Assembly (NCBI RefSeq): GCF_000380505.1
Contig: NZ_AQYH01000001.1
Coordinates: forward strand, 1-64,000
Direction of reading: 5' to 3'
DNA length: 64,000 nt
From: Kaistia granuli DSM 23481
GTDB taxonomy: Bacteria; Pseudomonadota; Alphaproteobacteria; Rhizobiales; Kaistiaceae
The notes under the pieces are model-generated. The model was not told the DNA's origin and did not search any database. It saw only the letters and a list, made by a program, of their open reading frames with translations. Shown here piece by piece: positions 34,125 through 42,576 of this stretch (its first letter is position 1; the number at the start of each line of letters is the position of its first letter). The translations under genes and the position numbers were made by a program.

Positions 34125-37100
34125 GCTCGCTCACCTCTTCCAGCGTCGCCTGGTATCCGTCGAAATCGAAATCGCGGAGATGCGCGCGCAATGCCGCCAC
34201 GAAGGGCTGGTTGTCCGCCTCGCTGGCAAGGGCGTCGAGCTTCGCCTCGATGCCGCGGACATAGCCGATCTGGCCGAGGTCGAGAAGCTCGCGTACATGG
34301 TCGGCGCCGGGGCTCCTGAGCGGCGCCGCTTGCGGTTCGGGATTCGGCGCCGGCGGCTCGTCGATCCAGTCAAGCTGCAGGAGCACCTGAATCCGGTCGA
34401 GCAGCTGGCGCATGTCGAATGGCTTCGGCAGCGCCGCGTCATGCGCCGCGTCCTCGGCCGGCTCCGGCTGCATCTCGCCGAGGCTCGCCGACAGCATGAC
34501 GATCGGCGCGGCGTGACCGTTGTCCCGGAGCTTCCGTGCCAGCTCGAAGCCGGTCATGCCCGGCATCGAGATGTCGAGCAGGAAGAGGTCGGGCCTTATG
34601 TCGGCGGTCAGCGCGAGGCAGGCGGGGCCGTCAGCGACGGCAAGCACGGTGAATCCGAGCGGCTCCAGGATCTGCCGCACCAACTCGCGATGATCGGGGT
34701 CGTCGTCGGCGACGAGGATGACGCGGCGCGGGCCCTGATAGCCGAAGACCCGCTTGGCCGGCGACGGCAGCGGCGCCGGCCGGTCGATGGCGGTGAGCAT
34801 GACGCGCACCTCGAACCGGCTGCCGGCGCCGGGGCGGCTGGTGAGCCGGATGTCGCCGCCCATCAGCTGCGCCAGCATCTTGGTGATGGTGAGCCCGAGC
34901 CCGGTGCCGGGGGCTGCCAGCGCCTGCGCGCCGCTGCCGCGCTCGAACGGCTCGAAGATGCGGTCGAGATCCTCGGCGGCGATGCCCGGGCCGGTGTCCT
35001 CGACGGTCAGGGTCGCGATCTGACTGCGATAGGCGACGCGGAAGGTGACGCCGCCCTGATCGGTGAACTTGATCGCGTTGGAGAGCAGATTGACCAGGAT
35101 CTGGCGCAACCGCTTTTCGTCGGTCGCCACTACCTCCGGCAGCTGCTCCGGTCGTTCAAAGCGGAAGGCGAGGCCCTTCGTCTCGGCCTGGAAGCGGAAC
35201 ATGTCGACGAGCTGGTTGAGGAAGTCGCCGAGCCGGATCTCGTCGCGCTGCAGCCGTAGCCGCCCCGTCTCGATGCGCGAGATCTCCAGGAGGCCGTCGA
35301 TGAGGCCAGAGAGGTGCTCGGCGCTGCGGCGAATGACGCTGATATTGCCCTGGCGCGTCGGCGGGATCGCCTCGTCGCGCTCCAGGATCTGGGCATAGCC
35401 GAAGACGGCGTTGAGCGGCGTGCGCAGTTCGTGGCTGAGGCCCACGAGGTAACGGCTCTTCGCCTGGTTGGCGGATTCGGCGACTTCCTTGGCGCGCTGC
35501 AATTCGGCGTCCGTCTTCCGGTGCGCCTCGATTTCGCGCAGCAGCAGTGTCGTCTGCCGCGCCGATTCCTCCTGCGCCACATGCCGGCTCTCGTTGGCGA
35601 GCACCAGGAACCAGGCGACGATGCCGGAGACGATCAAGAGGATGAAGAACGCCGCCCAGAGCGTCTGGCCGATGATGTCGCCAAAGCCGCTCTCGTGCAC
35701 GTTCTGATAGGACGTCGCCTGCACGTGGATCAGCAGAAGCACCAGGCTGATCACCGTCATGAACAAGATCAGCACGCCGGCATATTGCACGACGCGCGGG
35801 CCGACGCGAGCCGCGACCTCGGTCGGCAATACCTTGGCCACGGCGATGCTGACTTGGTTCTGCAGCCGCGCATGCGGCTTGCAGAGGTCATGGCAGCGGG
35901 CGTCGAGCGAACAGCAGAGCGAGCAGATCGGCCCGGAATAGGCCGGGCAATAGGCGCTGTCCTCCGGCTCGAAATAGTGTTCGCAGACCGTGCAGCGGAT
36001 CTCCTTCATCGCGTGCCAATGCGCGCGCGGTTTTCGCGCGAGATAGTAGCGGCCGCCCGTTCCCCAGGCGATCAGGGGGGCCGCCACGAGCGCCACGCCG
36101 AGCGCGATGAACGGGGCGAAGGCCTGCGCCACCGCCCCGGCGAGACCGACTGCCGCCATCAGGCCGAGCGCGGTGGCGATCGCCATCGCGCCGACGCCGA
36201 CCGGGTTGATGTCGTAGAGATGGGCGCGCTTGAATTCGATCCCCGGTGGCGACAGGCCGAGCGGCTTGTTGATGGCGAGGTCGGCTACGATCGTGCCGAG
36301 CCAGGCGACGGCGACTACGGAGAACAGGCCGAGCGTCTGCTCCAAGGCCCGATAGATGCCGAGCTCCATCAGGAGCAGCGCGATGGCGACGTTGAAGATC
36401 AGCCAGACGACACGGCCGGGATGGCTGTGCGTCAGACGCGAGAAGAAATTCGACCAGGCGAGCGAGCCCGCATAGGCATTCATCACGTTGATCTTCAATT
36501 GCGAGACGACGACGAAGGCGGCGGTCAGGAAGAGGGCCGCATCTTGCCAGGGCAGCACATAGCCGAAGGCGACGACATACATCCGCGCCGGCTCGGCGGC
36601 GTGCTCGGCCGGCACCCCGTGCCGCAGCGCCAGCACGGCGAGGAACGAGCCGAACAGCAGCTTCGGCGCGCCGACGAGAATCCAGCCGGCGCCGGCCAAG
36701 AGCGTCGCGATGCGGCCGCGTTTTCCTTCCAGGCCCTGGGCCGGCAGGAAGCGCAGGATGTCCACCTGTTCGCCGATCTGCGGCATCAGGCCGAGGATGA
36801 CCGAGCAGGCGGCGCCGAGCGAGATCAGCCCGAAGGCCGGGCTCGCCTCGGTCGGCGCCGGTCCCTCGAAGGCGAGCCATGCGGCGACGGCGCCCGGCTC
36901 CTGCCAGAGAATGAAGCCGACCGGCAGGATGTTGAGGATGATCCAGAGCGGCTGGGTGACGATCTGAAAGCGGCTGATCCAGGTGATGCCGTGCGTCACC
37001 AGCGGAATGACGATGACGGCGCTCAATATGTAGCCGAGCCAGATCGGGATGCCGAAGGCGATCTCCAGCGCCGTTGTCATGATCGAGGCTTCGATCGCGA

Positions 37101-37503
37101 ACAGGATGAAGGTGAAGGTGGCGTAGATCAGCGAGGTGACGGTCGAACCGATATAGCCGAAGCCTGCGCCTCGCGTCAGAAGGTCGATGTCGACACCGTA
37201 GCGCGAGGCGTAGCGGGCAATCGGCAGGCCGGTCAGCAGCAGGACGATGCCGACGATCGCGGTAGCGTAGAGGGTGGTGACCGTGCCGTGCGACAAGGTG
37301 ATGGCGCCGCCGATCGCCTCCAGCGCCAGGAAGGAGATGGCGCCGATCGCCGTCTGCGCGACACGCGGCGTGGTCCAGCGGCGGGCGCTCTTCGCGGTGA
37401 AGCGGAGCGCGTAGTCCTCCAGCGTCTGGTTCGCGACCCAGCGGTTGTAGTCGCGGCGGACGGGGAGGATCCGCTGTCGTCCGGCCATCGCGTCTCTGCT
37501 CAT
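34117..37503 (-). CDS. NCS1-permease-fused hybrid sensor histidine kinase
   Basis: A 1128-residue protein. Residues 1-490 are an NCS1 (purine/cytosine/allantoin/hydantoin) permease with about 12 helices (RRDYNRWVANQTLEDYALRF; TLSHGT; RGAGFGYIGS). Residues 504-541 hold eight cysteines (CTVC, C519, C527-x2-CC, C537, C541), probably a metal site. Two further helices (571-593, 613-636) and a coiled segment lead to the kinase: H-box His691 in LSHELRTP, N-box NLLSNAIKF, G-boxes DTGPG and GTGLGL. A receiver follows with Asp977, then a 70-residue tail. The permease half probably senses or moves a nitrogenous solute. Divergent from urtABCDE. Start 37503; 37488 is possible. Confidence 0.9.
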   Translation of the reverse strand: MSRDAMAGRQRILPVRRDYNRWVANQTLEDYALRFTAKSARRWTTPRVAQTAIGAISFLALEAIGGAITLSHGTVTTLYATAIVGIVLLLTGLPIARYASRYGVDIDLLTRGAGFGYIGSTVTSLIYATFTFILFAIEASIMTTALEIAFGIPIWLGYILSAVIVIPLVTHGITWISRFQIVTQPLWIILNILPVGFILWQEPGAVAAWLAFEGPAPTEASPAFGLISLGAACSVILGLMPQIGEQVDILRFLPAQGLEGKRGRIATLLAGAGWILVGAPKLLFGSFLAVLALRHGVPAEHAAEPARMYVVAFGYVLPWQDAALFLTAAFVVVSQLKINVMNAYAGSLAWSNFFSRLTHSHPGRVVWLIFNVAIALLLMELGIYRALEQTLGLFSVVAVAWLGTIVADLAINKPLGLSPPGIEFKRAHLYDINPVGVGAMAIATALGLMAAVGLAGAVAQAFAPFIALGVALVAAPLIAWGTGGRYYLARKPRAHWHAMKEIRCTVCEHYFEPEDSAYCPAYSGPICSLCCSLDARCHDLCKPHARLQNQVSIAVAKVLPTEVAARVGPRVVQYAGVLILFMTVISLVLLLIHVQATSYQNVHESGFGDIIGQTLWAAFFILLIVSGIVAWFLVLANESRHVAQEESARQTTLLLREIEAHRKTDAELQRAKEVAESANQAKSRYLVGLSHELRTPLNAVFGYAQILERDEAIPPTRQGNISVIRRSAEHLSGLIDGLLEISRIETGRLRLQRDEIRLGDFLNQLVDMFRFQAETKGLAFRFERPEQLPEVVATDEKRLRQILVNLLSNAIKFTDQGGVTFRVAYRSQIATLTVEDTGPGIAAEDLDRIFEPFERGSGAQALAAPGTGLGLTITKMLAQLMGGDIRLTSRPGAGSRFEVRVMLTAIDRPAPLPSPAKRVFGYQGPRRVILVADDDPDHRELVRQILEPLGFTVLAVADGPACLALTADIRPDLFLLDISMPGMTGFELARKLRDNGHAAPIVMLSASLGEMQPEPAEDAAHDAALPKPFDMRQLLDRIQVLLQLDWIDEPPAPNPEPQAAPLRSPGADHVRELLDLGQIGYVRGIEAKLDALASEADNQPFVAALRAHLRDFDFDGYQATLEEVSEHE

Positions 37504-37593
37504 CTTCTGGGCGTGCCTAGGAATTAAGCGAAGATGCGCGATCCCGTGGGGCGGCGCAAGGTGGAAGGTGGCGAAATTGGAGGCGTTCCTCCG

Positions 37594-37840
37594 CCGTAAC
37601 CCCGGCCCCGAGGCGGGGCCCATTCCACCGGGTTGCCAGGCCTTTCACGTTTTTGCTGACCTTCGCGCAACACCGAAGGGTCGCCATGCGGCCGGGGCCC
37701 ATGGGCAAGGCACCGTCGCTCCGGCGAAGGCCGGGCCCATGAACACCGGCCAGGAAGTCTTGGGCCAGAGAAGCCTTGGCCCAGCCTTCTGGCTGCCGGC
37801 CGGCGCGTCTGGATCCCGGCCTTCGCCGGGATGACGGCCG
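37594..37840. repeat. Cluster of GC-rich palindromic (REP-like) repeats
   Basis: CCGGCGAAGGCCGGG at 37721-37735 recurs inverted as CCCGGCCTTCGCCGG at 37815-37829. The latter lies in the CCCGGCCTTCGCCGGGATGAC context known from intergenic repeats in many alphaproteobacteria. Further stems are GGCCCCG-AGG-CGGGGCC near 37602 and TTGGGCCA/TTGGCCCA near 37760. The whole forms a compact repeat island between two divergent genes. Confidence 0.65.
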
Positions 37841-37887
37841 AGGGTGGGACGCATCCGTCCAGCCCAGCCTCTCTGCCCGCGCCCACC

Positions 37888-37903
37888 TACGTCAATCGAC
37901 GTA
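37888..37903. promoter_or_regulatory. Dyad TACGTC-AATC-GACGTA upstream of urtA
   Basis: A perfect 6-bp inverted repeat with a 4-base spacer, 157 bases before the urtA start codon. The TACGT half-sites resemble those of NarL/FixJ-class regulators, the class of the response regulator encoded with the NCS1-kinase. I found only this one copy of the full dyad in the window. Assignment to that regulator is inference. Confidence 0.5.
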
Positions 37904-38059
37904 TATGCTGCACTGCCAAAACTGCCGACACTTGCCCCCAAGAACGGGATCGGCCCGCTTTCGAAATCCCGCCGATCCCGTTCCACGATGTTCGAACAGA
38001 AACCGCTCCATCCGGCGCGACCCGCCGGACCAAGGGCCGAACAGGGGGAATTGATACCG

Positions 38060-39358
38060 ATGAGCTACATCAGCCGGACCATCGGCGCGCTCGCGACGGC
38101 AGCCATGATCGGCGCCGGCGTGACCAGCGCCGTCGCCGCGGAGGAGACCATCAAGGTCGGCGTCCTCCATTCGCTGTCGGGCACGATGGCGATTTCCGAA
38201 ACCACGCTCAAGGACACCGTCCTCTTCCTGATCGACGAGCAAAACAAGAAGGGCGGCGTGCTCGGCAAGAAGCTCGAGGCGGTCGTCGTCGACCCGGCCT
38301 CGAACTGGCCGCTCTTCGCCGAGAAGGCGCGCGAGCTGATCAGCCAGAACGGTGTCTCGGTCGTGTTCGGCTGCTGGACCTCGGTTTCCCGCAAGTCGGT
38401 GCTGCCGGTATTCAAAGAGCTGAACTCGATCCTGTTCTATCCCGTCCAGTATGAGGGCGAGGAGAGCGAGCGGAACGTCTTCTATACCGGCGCCGCGCCG
38501 AACCAGCAGGCGATCCCCGCCGTCGACTATCTGATGAGCGAGGACGGCGGCGCCGTGAAGCGCTGGGTGCTCGAAGGCACCGACTACGTCTACCCGCGCA
38601 CCACCAACAAGATCCTCGAGGCGTATCTGAAGTCGAAGGGCGTCGCCGCCGAGGACATCATGGTCAACTACACGCCGTTCGGCTTCTCCGACTGGCAGAC
38701 CGAAGTCGCCGCGATCAAGAAGTTCGGCTCCGCCGGCAAGAAGACCGCCGTCGTCTCCACCGTCAACGGCGACGCCAACGTGCCGTTCTACAAGGAGCTC
38801 GGCAACCAGGGCATCAAGGCGACCGACATTCCGGTCGTCGCCTTCTCGGTCGGCGAGGAAGAACTGGCCGGTATCGACACCAAGCCGCTGGTCGGCCATC
38901 TCGCCGCCTGGAACTACTTCCAGTCCGTCGACACGCCGGAGAACGAGGCGTTCATCAAGAAGTGGCGCGCCTTCATCGGCAACGAGAAGCGCACCACCAA
39001 CGACCCGATGGAAGCGACCGTCATCGGCTTCAACGCCTGGGTGAAGGCGGTCGAGAAGGCCGGCACCACCGAGCCTGACGCCGTGATCGACGGCCTGATC
39101 GGCGTCTCCGTGCCGAACCTGACCGGCGGCTTCTCGACCATCATGCCGAACCACCACATCACCAAGCCCGTCTATATCGGCGAAATCCAGGAAGACGGCC
39201 AGCTCGATGTCGTCTGGCAGACCCCCGGCCTCGTGGTCGGCGACGAATGGTCCGACTACCTGCCGGACTCGAAGGACCTGATCGCGGATTGGCGCGCTCC
39301 GATGGCCTGCGGCAACTTCAACGTCGCGACCGGCAAGTGCGGCGGCAAGGGTTCCTGA
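38060..39358 (+). CDS. urtA: Urea ABC transporter substrate-binding protein
   Basis: A 432-residue periplasmic protein with a Sec signal peptide (MSYISRTIGALATAAMIGAGVTSAVAA). The mature part, ETIKVGVLHSLSGTMAISETTLKD, and blocks FGCWTSVSRKSVLPVFKELNSILFYPVQYEGEE and NYTPFGFSDWQTEV are diagnostic of UrtA/FmdD proteins that bind urea or short-chain amides. Start ATG 38060 behind AGGGGGAA. It opens the urtABCDE operon; a hairpin and a repeat doublet separate it from urtB. Urea is the best-supported ligand because the full gene set follows. Confidence 0.95.
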   Translation: MSYISRTIGALATAAMIGAGVTSAVAAEETIKVGVLHSLSGTMAISETTLKDTVLFLIDEQNKKGGVLGKKLEAVVVDPASNWPLFAEKARELISQNGVSVVFGCWTSVSRKSVLPVFKELNSILFYPVQYEGEESERNVFYTGAAPNQQAIPAVDYLMSEDGGAVKRWVLEGTDYVYPRTTNKILEAYLKSKGVAAEDIMVNYTPFGFSDWQTEVAAIKKFGSAGKKTAVVSTVNGDANVPFYKELGNQGIKATDIPVVAFSVGEEELAGIDTKPLVGHLAAWNYFQSVDTPENEAFIKKWRAFIGNEKRTTNDPMEATVIGFNAWVKAVEKAGTTEPDAVIDGLIGVSVPNLTGGFSTIMPNHHITKPVYIGEIQEDGQLDVVWQTPGLVVGDEWSDYLPDSKDLIADWRAPMACGNFNVATGKCGGKGS

Positions 39359-39382
39359 CCCGATCCTCACGTCCCAAGAAGT

Positions 39383-39407
39383 CGGGAGGCGGCGCGTCCG
39401 CCTCCCG
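39383..39407 (+). promoter_or_regulatory. Hairpin after urtA
   Basis: CGGGAGGCGG and CCGCCTCCCG form a perfect 10-bp stem around a 5-base loop, 24 bases behind the urtA stop. No T-run follows. Like the stems after the other two binding-protein genes here, it may hold urtA message stable relative to urtBCDE, or terminate part of the transcripts. Confidence 0.55.
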
Positions 39408-39429
39408 GACTGGCTTCATCAGCGGAAAT

Positions 39430-39603
39430 GCCCCCTCCCCAAAACCGGCCATGTCGGTTTTGACCCTCCCTCAAGGGGAGGGTTCAGGGCGGAGCGATTT
39501 CGCGAGGCTGGTGAATCGCGAGACCGGATCGCCGGGTTGGGCTCCGCTTGAACCCTCCCCTTGAGGGAGGGTCGAAAACGCCCTTCGCGTTTTCGGGGAG
39601 GGG
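39430..39603. repeat. REP doublet between urtA and urtB
   Basis: A 25-bp unit at 39462-39486 is repeated as its exact reverse complement at 39549-39573. Each unit is a dyad with CCCTCCCTCAAGGGGAGGG as its core. Outside the pair are two smaller stems, AAAACCG...CGGTTTT (left) and CGAAAACGC-N5-GCGTTTTCG (right). It fills most of the 335-base gap between urtA and urtB; no gene is present in that gap. Confidence 0.75.
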
Positions 39604-39693
39604 TCGGGCAAGGACGAACTCTCCGCCGCGTTTGCGCGGGCCCCGACCGACGGGCGGCCCGCCAACTCCTGTCCAGCTACCGAGGACAAATCC

Positions 39694-41316
39694 GTGGTCG
39701 ACATGATCCAACGCTGCAAGGCCCTTTTCGCCATCCTGGCTCTCGTCCTCGTTGCTGCCATGCCGGCCCGCGCGGATGATCTGAAGCCGCTGGTCGACGG
39801 GCTCGGCAAGAATGGCTATGCGGCGCTGCGCGAGGCCGTCGGCGCGCTGGCGGCAACCGGCGATCCGGCCGTGGCGCCCGTGCTGCAGGCGCTCGGCGCC
39901 GGCGATCTCTATGTGCGCAAGTCCGATCGCGCCGTCTTCGCGGCGGTAAAGGCGGATGGCGGCTTCAGCCTCAGGGATCCGCTGACCGGCGCCGATGCCG
40001 GCACGGCCGGTTCGCGCGACGTCGAGAAGATCAGGGTCAACAATGCGATCCGCGAGGCGGTCACCACCGCGCTCGGCTCGCTGACGCTGATGAGTCCCGA
40101 TATCGCCAAGCGTCGCGCCGCGGCGGCCGACATGTTCAGGAACGGCGACCCGGCCCAGATTCCGCTGCTCGACGAGGCGATCGCCAAGGAGACCGATCCC
40201 GGCATCGCGACGACTCTGCAGATGGCGCGCGCCGCCGCCGTGCTCAAATCGGAAGCCTCCGACGCCGACAAGATCGCGGCGATCGGCGTGCTGCAGGCGA
40301 AGGGCGGCCGCGACGTGCTCGCCCAACTGACGACGATCGAGGCCGCCTCGGCGGACGGTCCGGTCAAGGCCGCGGCGCAGAGCGCGCTGACCTCGATCCA
40401 GGGAACGCTCCAACTCTGGGACGGCGCGCAGAACATCCTCTACGGCATCTCGCTCGGCTCGGTGCTGCTGCTCGCGGCCATCGGGCTCGCCATTACCTTC
40501 GGCGTCATGGGCGTCATCAACATGGCGCATGGCGAGATGGTCATGCTCGGCGCCTACACGACTTTCGTCGTGCAGGAACTCATCCGCAACAACATGCCGT
40601 GGCTGTTCGACTGGTCGCTCGCCATCTCGCTGCCGCTCGCCTTTCTCGTCGCCGGCCTGGTCGGCGTCCTGATCGAGCGCATGGTGATCCGCTATCTCTA
40701 CGGCCGGCCGCTCGAGACGCTGCTCGCCACCTGGGGCGTGTCGCTGATCCTGCAGCAGGCCGTCCGCACCTGGTTCGGCCCTAACAATCGCGAGGTCGGC
40801 AATCCCTCCTGGATGTCGGGCGCCTTCGAGCTCGGCAACCTCACCATCACCTACAACCGCATGTGGATCGTCGTCTTCGCGCTGGTGGTGTTCGCGGCGC
40901 TGATGCTGGTGCTGAAGCGCACCGCCTTCGGCCTGCAGACCCGCGCGGTGACGCAGAACCGGCCGATGGCGTCCTCCATGGGCATCCGCACGCCCTGGGT
41001 CGACGCGCTCACCTTCGGCCTCGGCTCCGGCATTGCCGGCATTGCCGGCGTCGCGCTCAGCCAGATCGACAATGTCAGCCCCAATCTCGGCCAGGGCTAC
41101 ATCATCGACAGTTTCATGGTCGTGGTGTTCGGCGGCGTCGGCAATCTCTGGGGCACGCTGGTCGGCGCCTTCACGCTCGGCATCGCCAATAAGTTCCTCG
41201 AGCCCTATGCCGGCGCCGTGCTCGGCAAGATCCTGGTTCTCGTCTTCATCATCCTGTTCATCCAGAAGCGCCCGCGCGGCCTGTTCGCGCTGAAGGGCCG
41301 GGCGGTGGAGGCATGA
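39694..41316 (+). CDS. urtB: Urea ABC transporter permease UrtB
   Basis: A 540-residue membrane protein. A signal-like segment (ALFAILALVLVAAMPARA) precedes a periplasmic helical repeat domain of about 220 residues, then a LivH-type permease of about eight helices (GVMGVINMAHGEMVMLGAYT, GRPLETLLATWGVSLIL, GYIIDSFMVVVFGGVGNLWGT). The long extracytoplasmic N-terminal domain is typical of UrtB and distinguishes it from LivH. The start is GTG at 39694, with an ATG three codons on. It pairs with UrtC. Confidence 0.95.
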   Translation: MVDMIQRCKALFAILALVLVAAMPARADDLKPLVDGLGKNGYAALREAVGALAATGDPAVAPVLQALGAGDLYVRKSDRAVFAAVKADGGFSLRDPLTGADAGTAGSRDVEKIRVNNAIREAVTTALGSLTLMSPDIAKRRAAAADMFRNGDPAQIPLLDEAIAKETDPGIATTLQMARAAAVLKSEASDADKIAAIGVLQAKGGRDVLAQLTTIEAASADGPVKAAAQSALTSIQGTLQLWDGAQNILYGISLGSVLLLAAIGLAITFGVMGVINMAHGEMVMLGAYTTFVVQELIRNNMPWLFDWSLAISLPLAFLVAGLVGVLIERMVIRYLYGRPLETLLATWGVSLILQQAVRTWFGPNNREVGNPSWMSGAFELGNLTITYNRMWIVVFALVVFAALMLVLKRTAFGLQTRAVTQNRPMASSMGIRTPWVDALTFGLGSGIAGIAGVALSQIDNVSPNLGQGYIIDSFMVVVFGGVGNLWGTLVGAFTLGIANKFLEPYAGAVLGKILVLVFIILFIQKRPRGLFALKGRAVEA

Positions 41317-41350
41317 TCGCCCGGATGCTTGCGATTGCGGCGGCAGCCGC

Positions 41351-41400
41351 CAAACCCTCACCCGGCTCTTCGAGCCGACCTTTCCCTCAGGGAGAGGCGA
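41351..41400. repeat. Short palindromic repeat between urtB and urtC
   Basis: In the 100-base urtB-urtC gap, CGGCTC-TTC-GAGCCG forms a stem flanked by CCCTCA and TTTCCCTCAGGGAGAGG. It belongs to the same CCCTC/GAGGG style of repeats as those at 27.4, 39.5 and 60.3 kb. Confidence 0.5.
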
Positions 41401-41416
41401 AGAAAGGGCTCCAGAC

Positions 41417-42571
41417 ATGGTGACCGCCTTCCTCCTGCGCGCGCTCGACCGTCGCACCGCGATCGTCCTTATCGCGATCCTCGGCGTCGGCATCCTGCTG
41501 CCGGTGCTCAACCTGACGATGGATCCCTCAAGCCCGTTCCATGTGCCGACCTATGTGCTGACGCTGCTCGGCAAGTATCTGACCTATGCGCTGCTGGCGC
41601 TCGCGGTCGACCTGGTCTGGGGCTTCTGCGGCATCCTCTCGCTCGGCCACGCCGCCTTCTTCGCGCTCGGCGGCTACGCCATGGGCATGTACCTGATGCG
41701 CCAGATCGGCGACCGCGGCACCTACGGTAATCCGCTCCTTCCCGACTTCATGGTCTTCCTGAACTGGAAGGAACTGCCCTGGTTCTGGACCGGCTTCGAC
41801 CATTTCTGGTTCGCCGCGATCATGGTGCTGCTGGTGCCGGGCCTGCTCGCCTTCGTCTTCGGCTGGTTCGCCTTCCGCTCTCGCGTCACCGGCGTCTATC
41901 TGTCGATCATCACCCAGGCGATGACCTATGCGCTGCTGCTCGCCTTCTTCCGCAACGACATGGGCTTCGGAGGTAACAACGGGCTAACGGACTTCAAGGA
42001 CATTCTGGGCTTCGACATCCAGGCGGACGCGACGCGCGGTGCGCTGTTCTTCGCCTCGGCGCTGGCGCTCGCCGCCGGCTTCTGGATCTGCCGCGCGGTC
42101 ATTGCCTCGAAGTTCGGCAAGGTGCTGGTCGCCGTCCGCGACGCCGAGGGCCGGACTCGTTTCATTGGCTACCGGGTCGAGGGCTACAAGCTGGTCGTCT
42201 GGACGCTGTCGGCCATGATGGCCGGCGTCGCCGGCGCGCTCTACGTGCCCCAGATCGGCATCATCAATCCCGGCGAATTCGCGCCGGCCAATTCGATCGA
42301 GGCGGTGATCTGGGTGGCGGTCGGCGGCCGCGGCACGCTGATCGGCCCGATCGTCGGTGCGCTGCTCGTCAATTTCGGCAAGACCTGGTTCACCAGCGGC
42401 ATGCTGGCCGAATACTGGCTGTTCGTGCTCGGCGGCCTGTTCGTGCTCGTCACCCTGTTCCTGCCCAAGGGCGTTGTCGGCACGCTTCTGGCCCGGGACC
42501 GGAAGAAGCCGGTGGAGAAGCCGATCGAGGACGTCGTGGCGCCGGGCGCCGTCGGCCAGGCAGCGGAGTGA
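41417..42571 (+). CDS. urtC: Urea ABC transporter permease UrtC
   Basis: A 384-residue LivM-type permease with about nine or ten helices. Family blocks are LVWGFCGILSLGHAAFFALGGYAMGMYLMR, LAFFRNDMGFGGNNGLTDFKDILGF and AVIWVAVGGRGTLIGPIVGALLVNFGKTWFT. The long first extracytoplasmic region and the 'NDMGFGGNNGLTDF' segment are typical of UrtC. It overlaps the GTG that may start urtD, so urtC-urtD are tightly coupled. Confidence 0.95.
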   Translation: MVTAFLLRALDRRTAIVLIAILGVGILLPVLNLTMDPSSPFHVPTYVLTLLGKYLTYALLALAVDLVWGFCGILSLGHAAFFALGGYAMGMYLMRQIGDRGTYGNPLLPDFMVFLNWKELPWFWTGFDHFWFAAIMVLLVPGLLAFVFGWFAFRSRVTGVYLSIITQAMTYALLLAFFRNDMGFGGNNGLTDFKDILGFDIQADATRGALFFASALALAAGFWICRAVIASKFGKVLVAVRDAEGRTRFIGYRVEGYKLVVWTLSAMMAGVAGALYVPQIGIINPGEFAPANSIEAVIWVAVGGRGTLIGPIVGALLVNFGKTWFTSGMLAEYWLFVLGGLFVLVTLFLPKGVVGTLLARDRKKPVEKPIEDVVAPGAVGQAAE

Positions 42572-42576
42572 GCCCC

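Larger units (their letters stand above)
37504..38059. other. Divergent control region between kinase and urt operon, with repeats
   Basis: This 556-base region must hold promoters for the kinase (minus) and urtA (plus). The half nearer the kinase, about 37594-37840, is filled with GC-rich palindromic repeats. The half nearer urtA contains the TACGTC-N4-GACGTA dyad at 37888-37903. No open frame in it has a start signal or likely product, and I found no -24/-12 sigma-54 pattern. Confidence 0.6.

Noticed and set aside
35314-37527. A 737-codon plus-strand frame opposite the NCS1-kinase gene
   Set aside because: Antisense shadow of a well-supported gene; composition is that of reverse-complemented membrane-protein codons.
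37900-38059. Sigma-54 promoter for the urea operon
   Set aside because: I looked for a GG-N10-GC pattern with TGGCAC/TTGC context before urtA and found no acceptable match.
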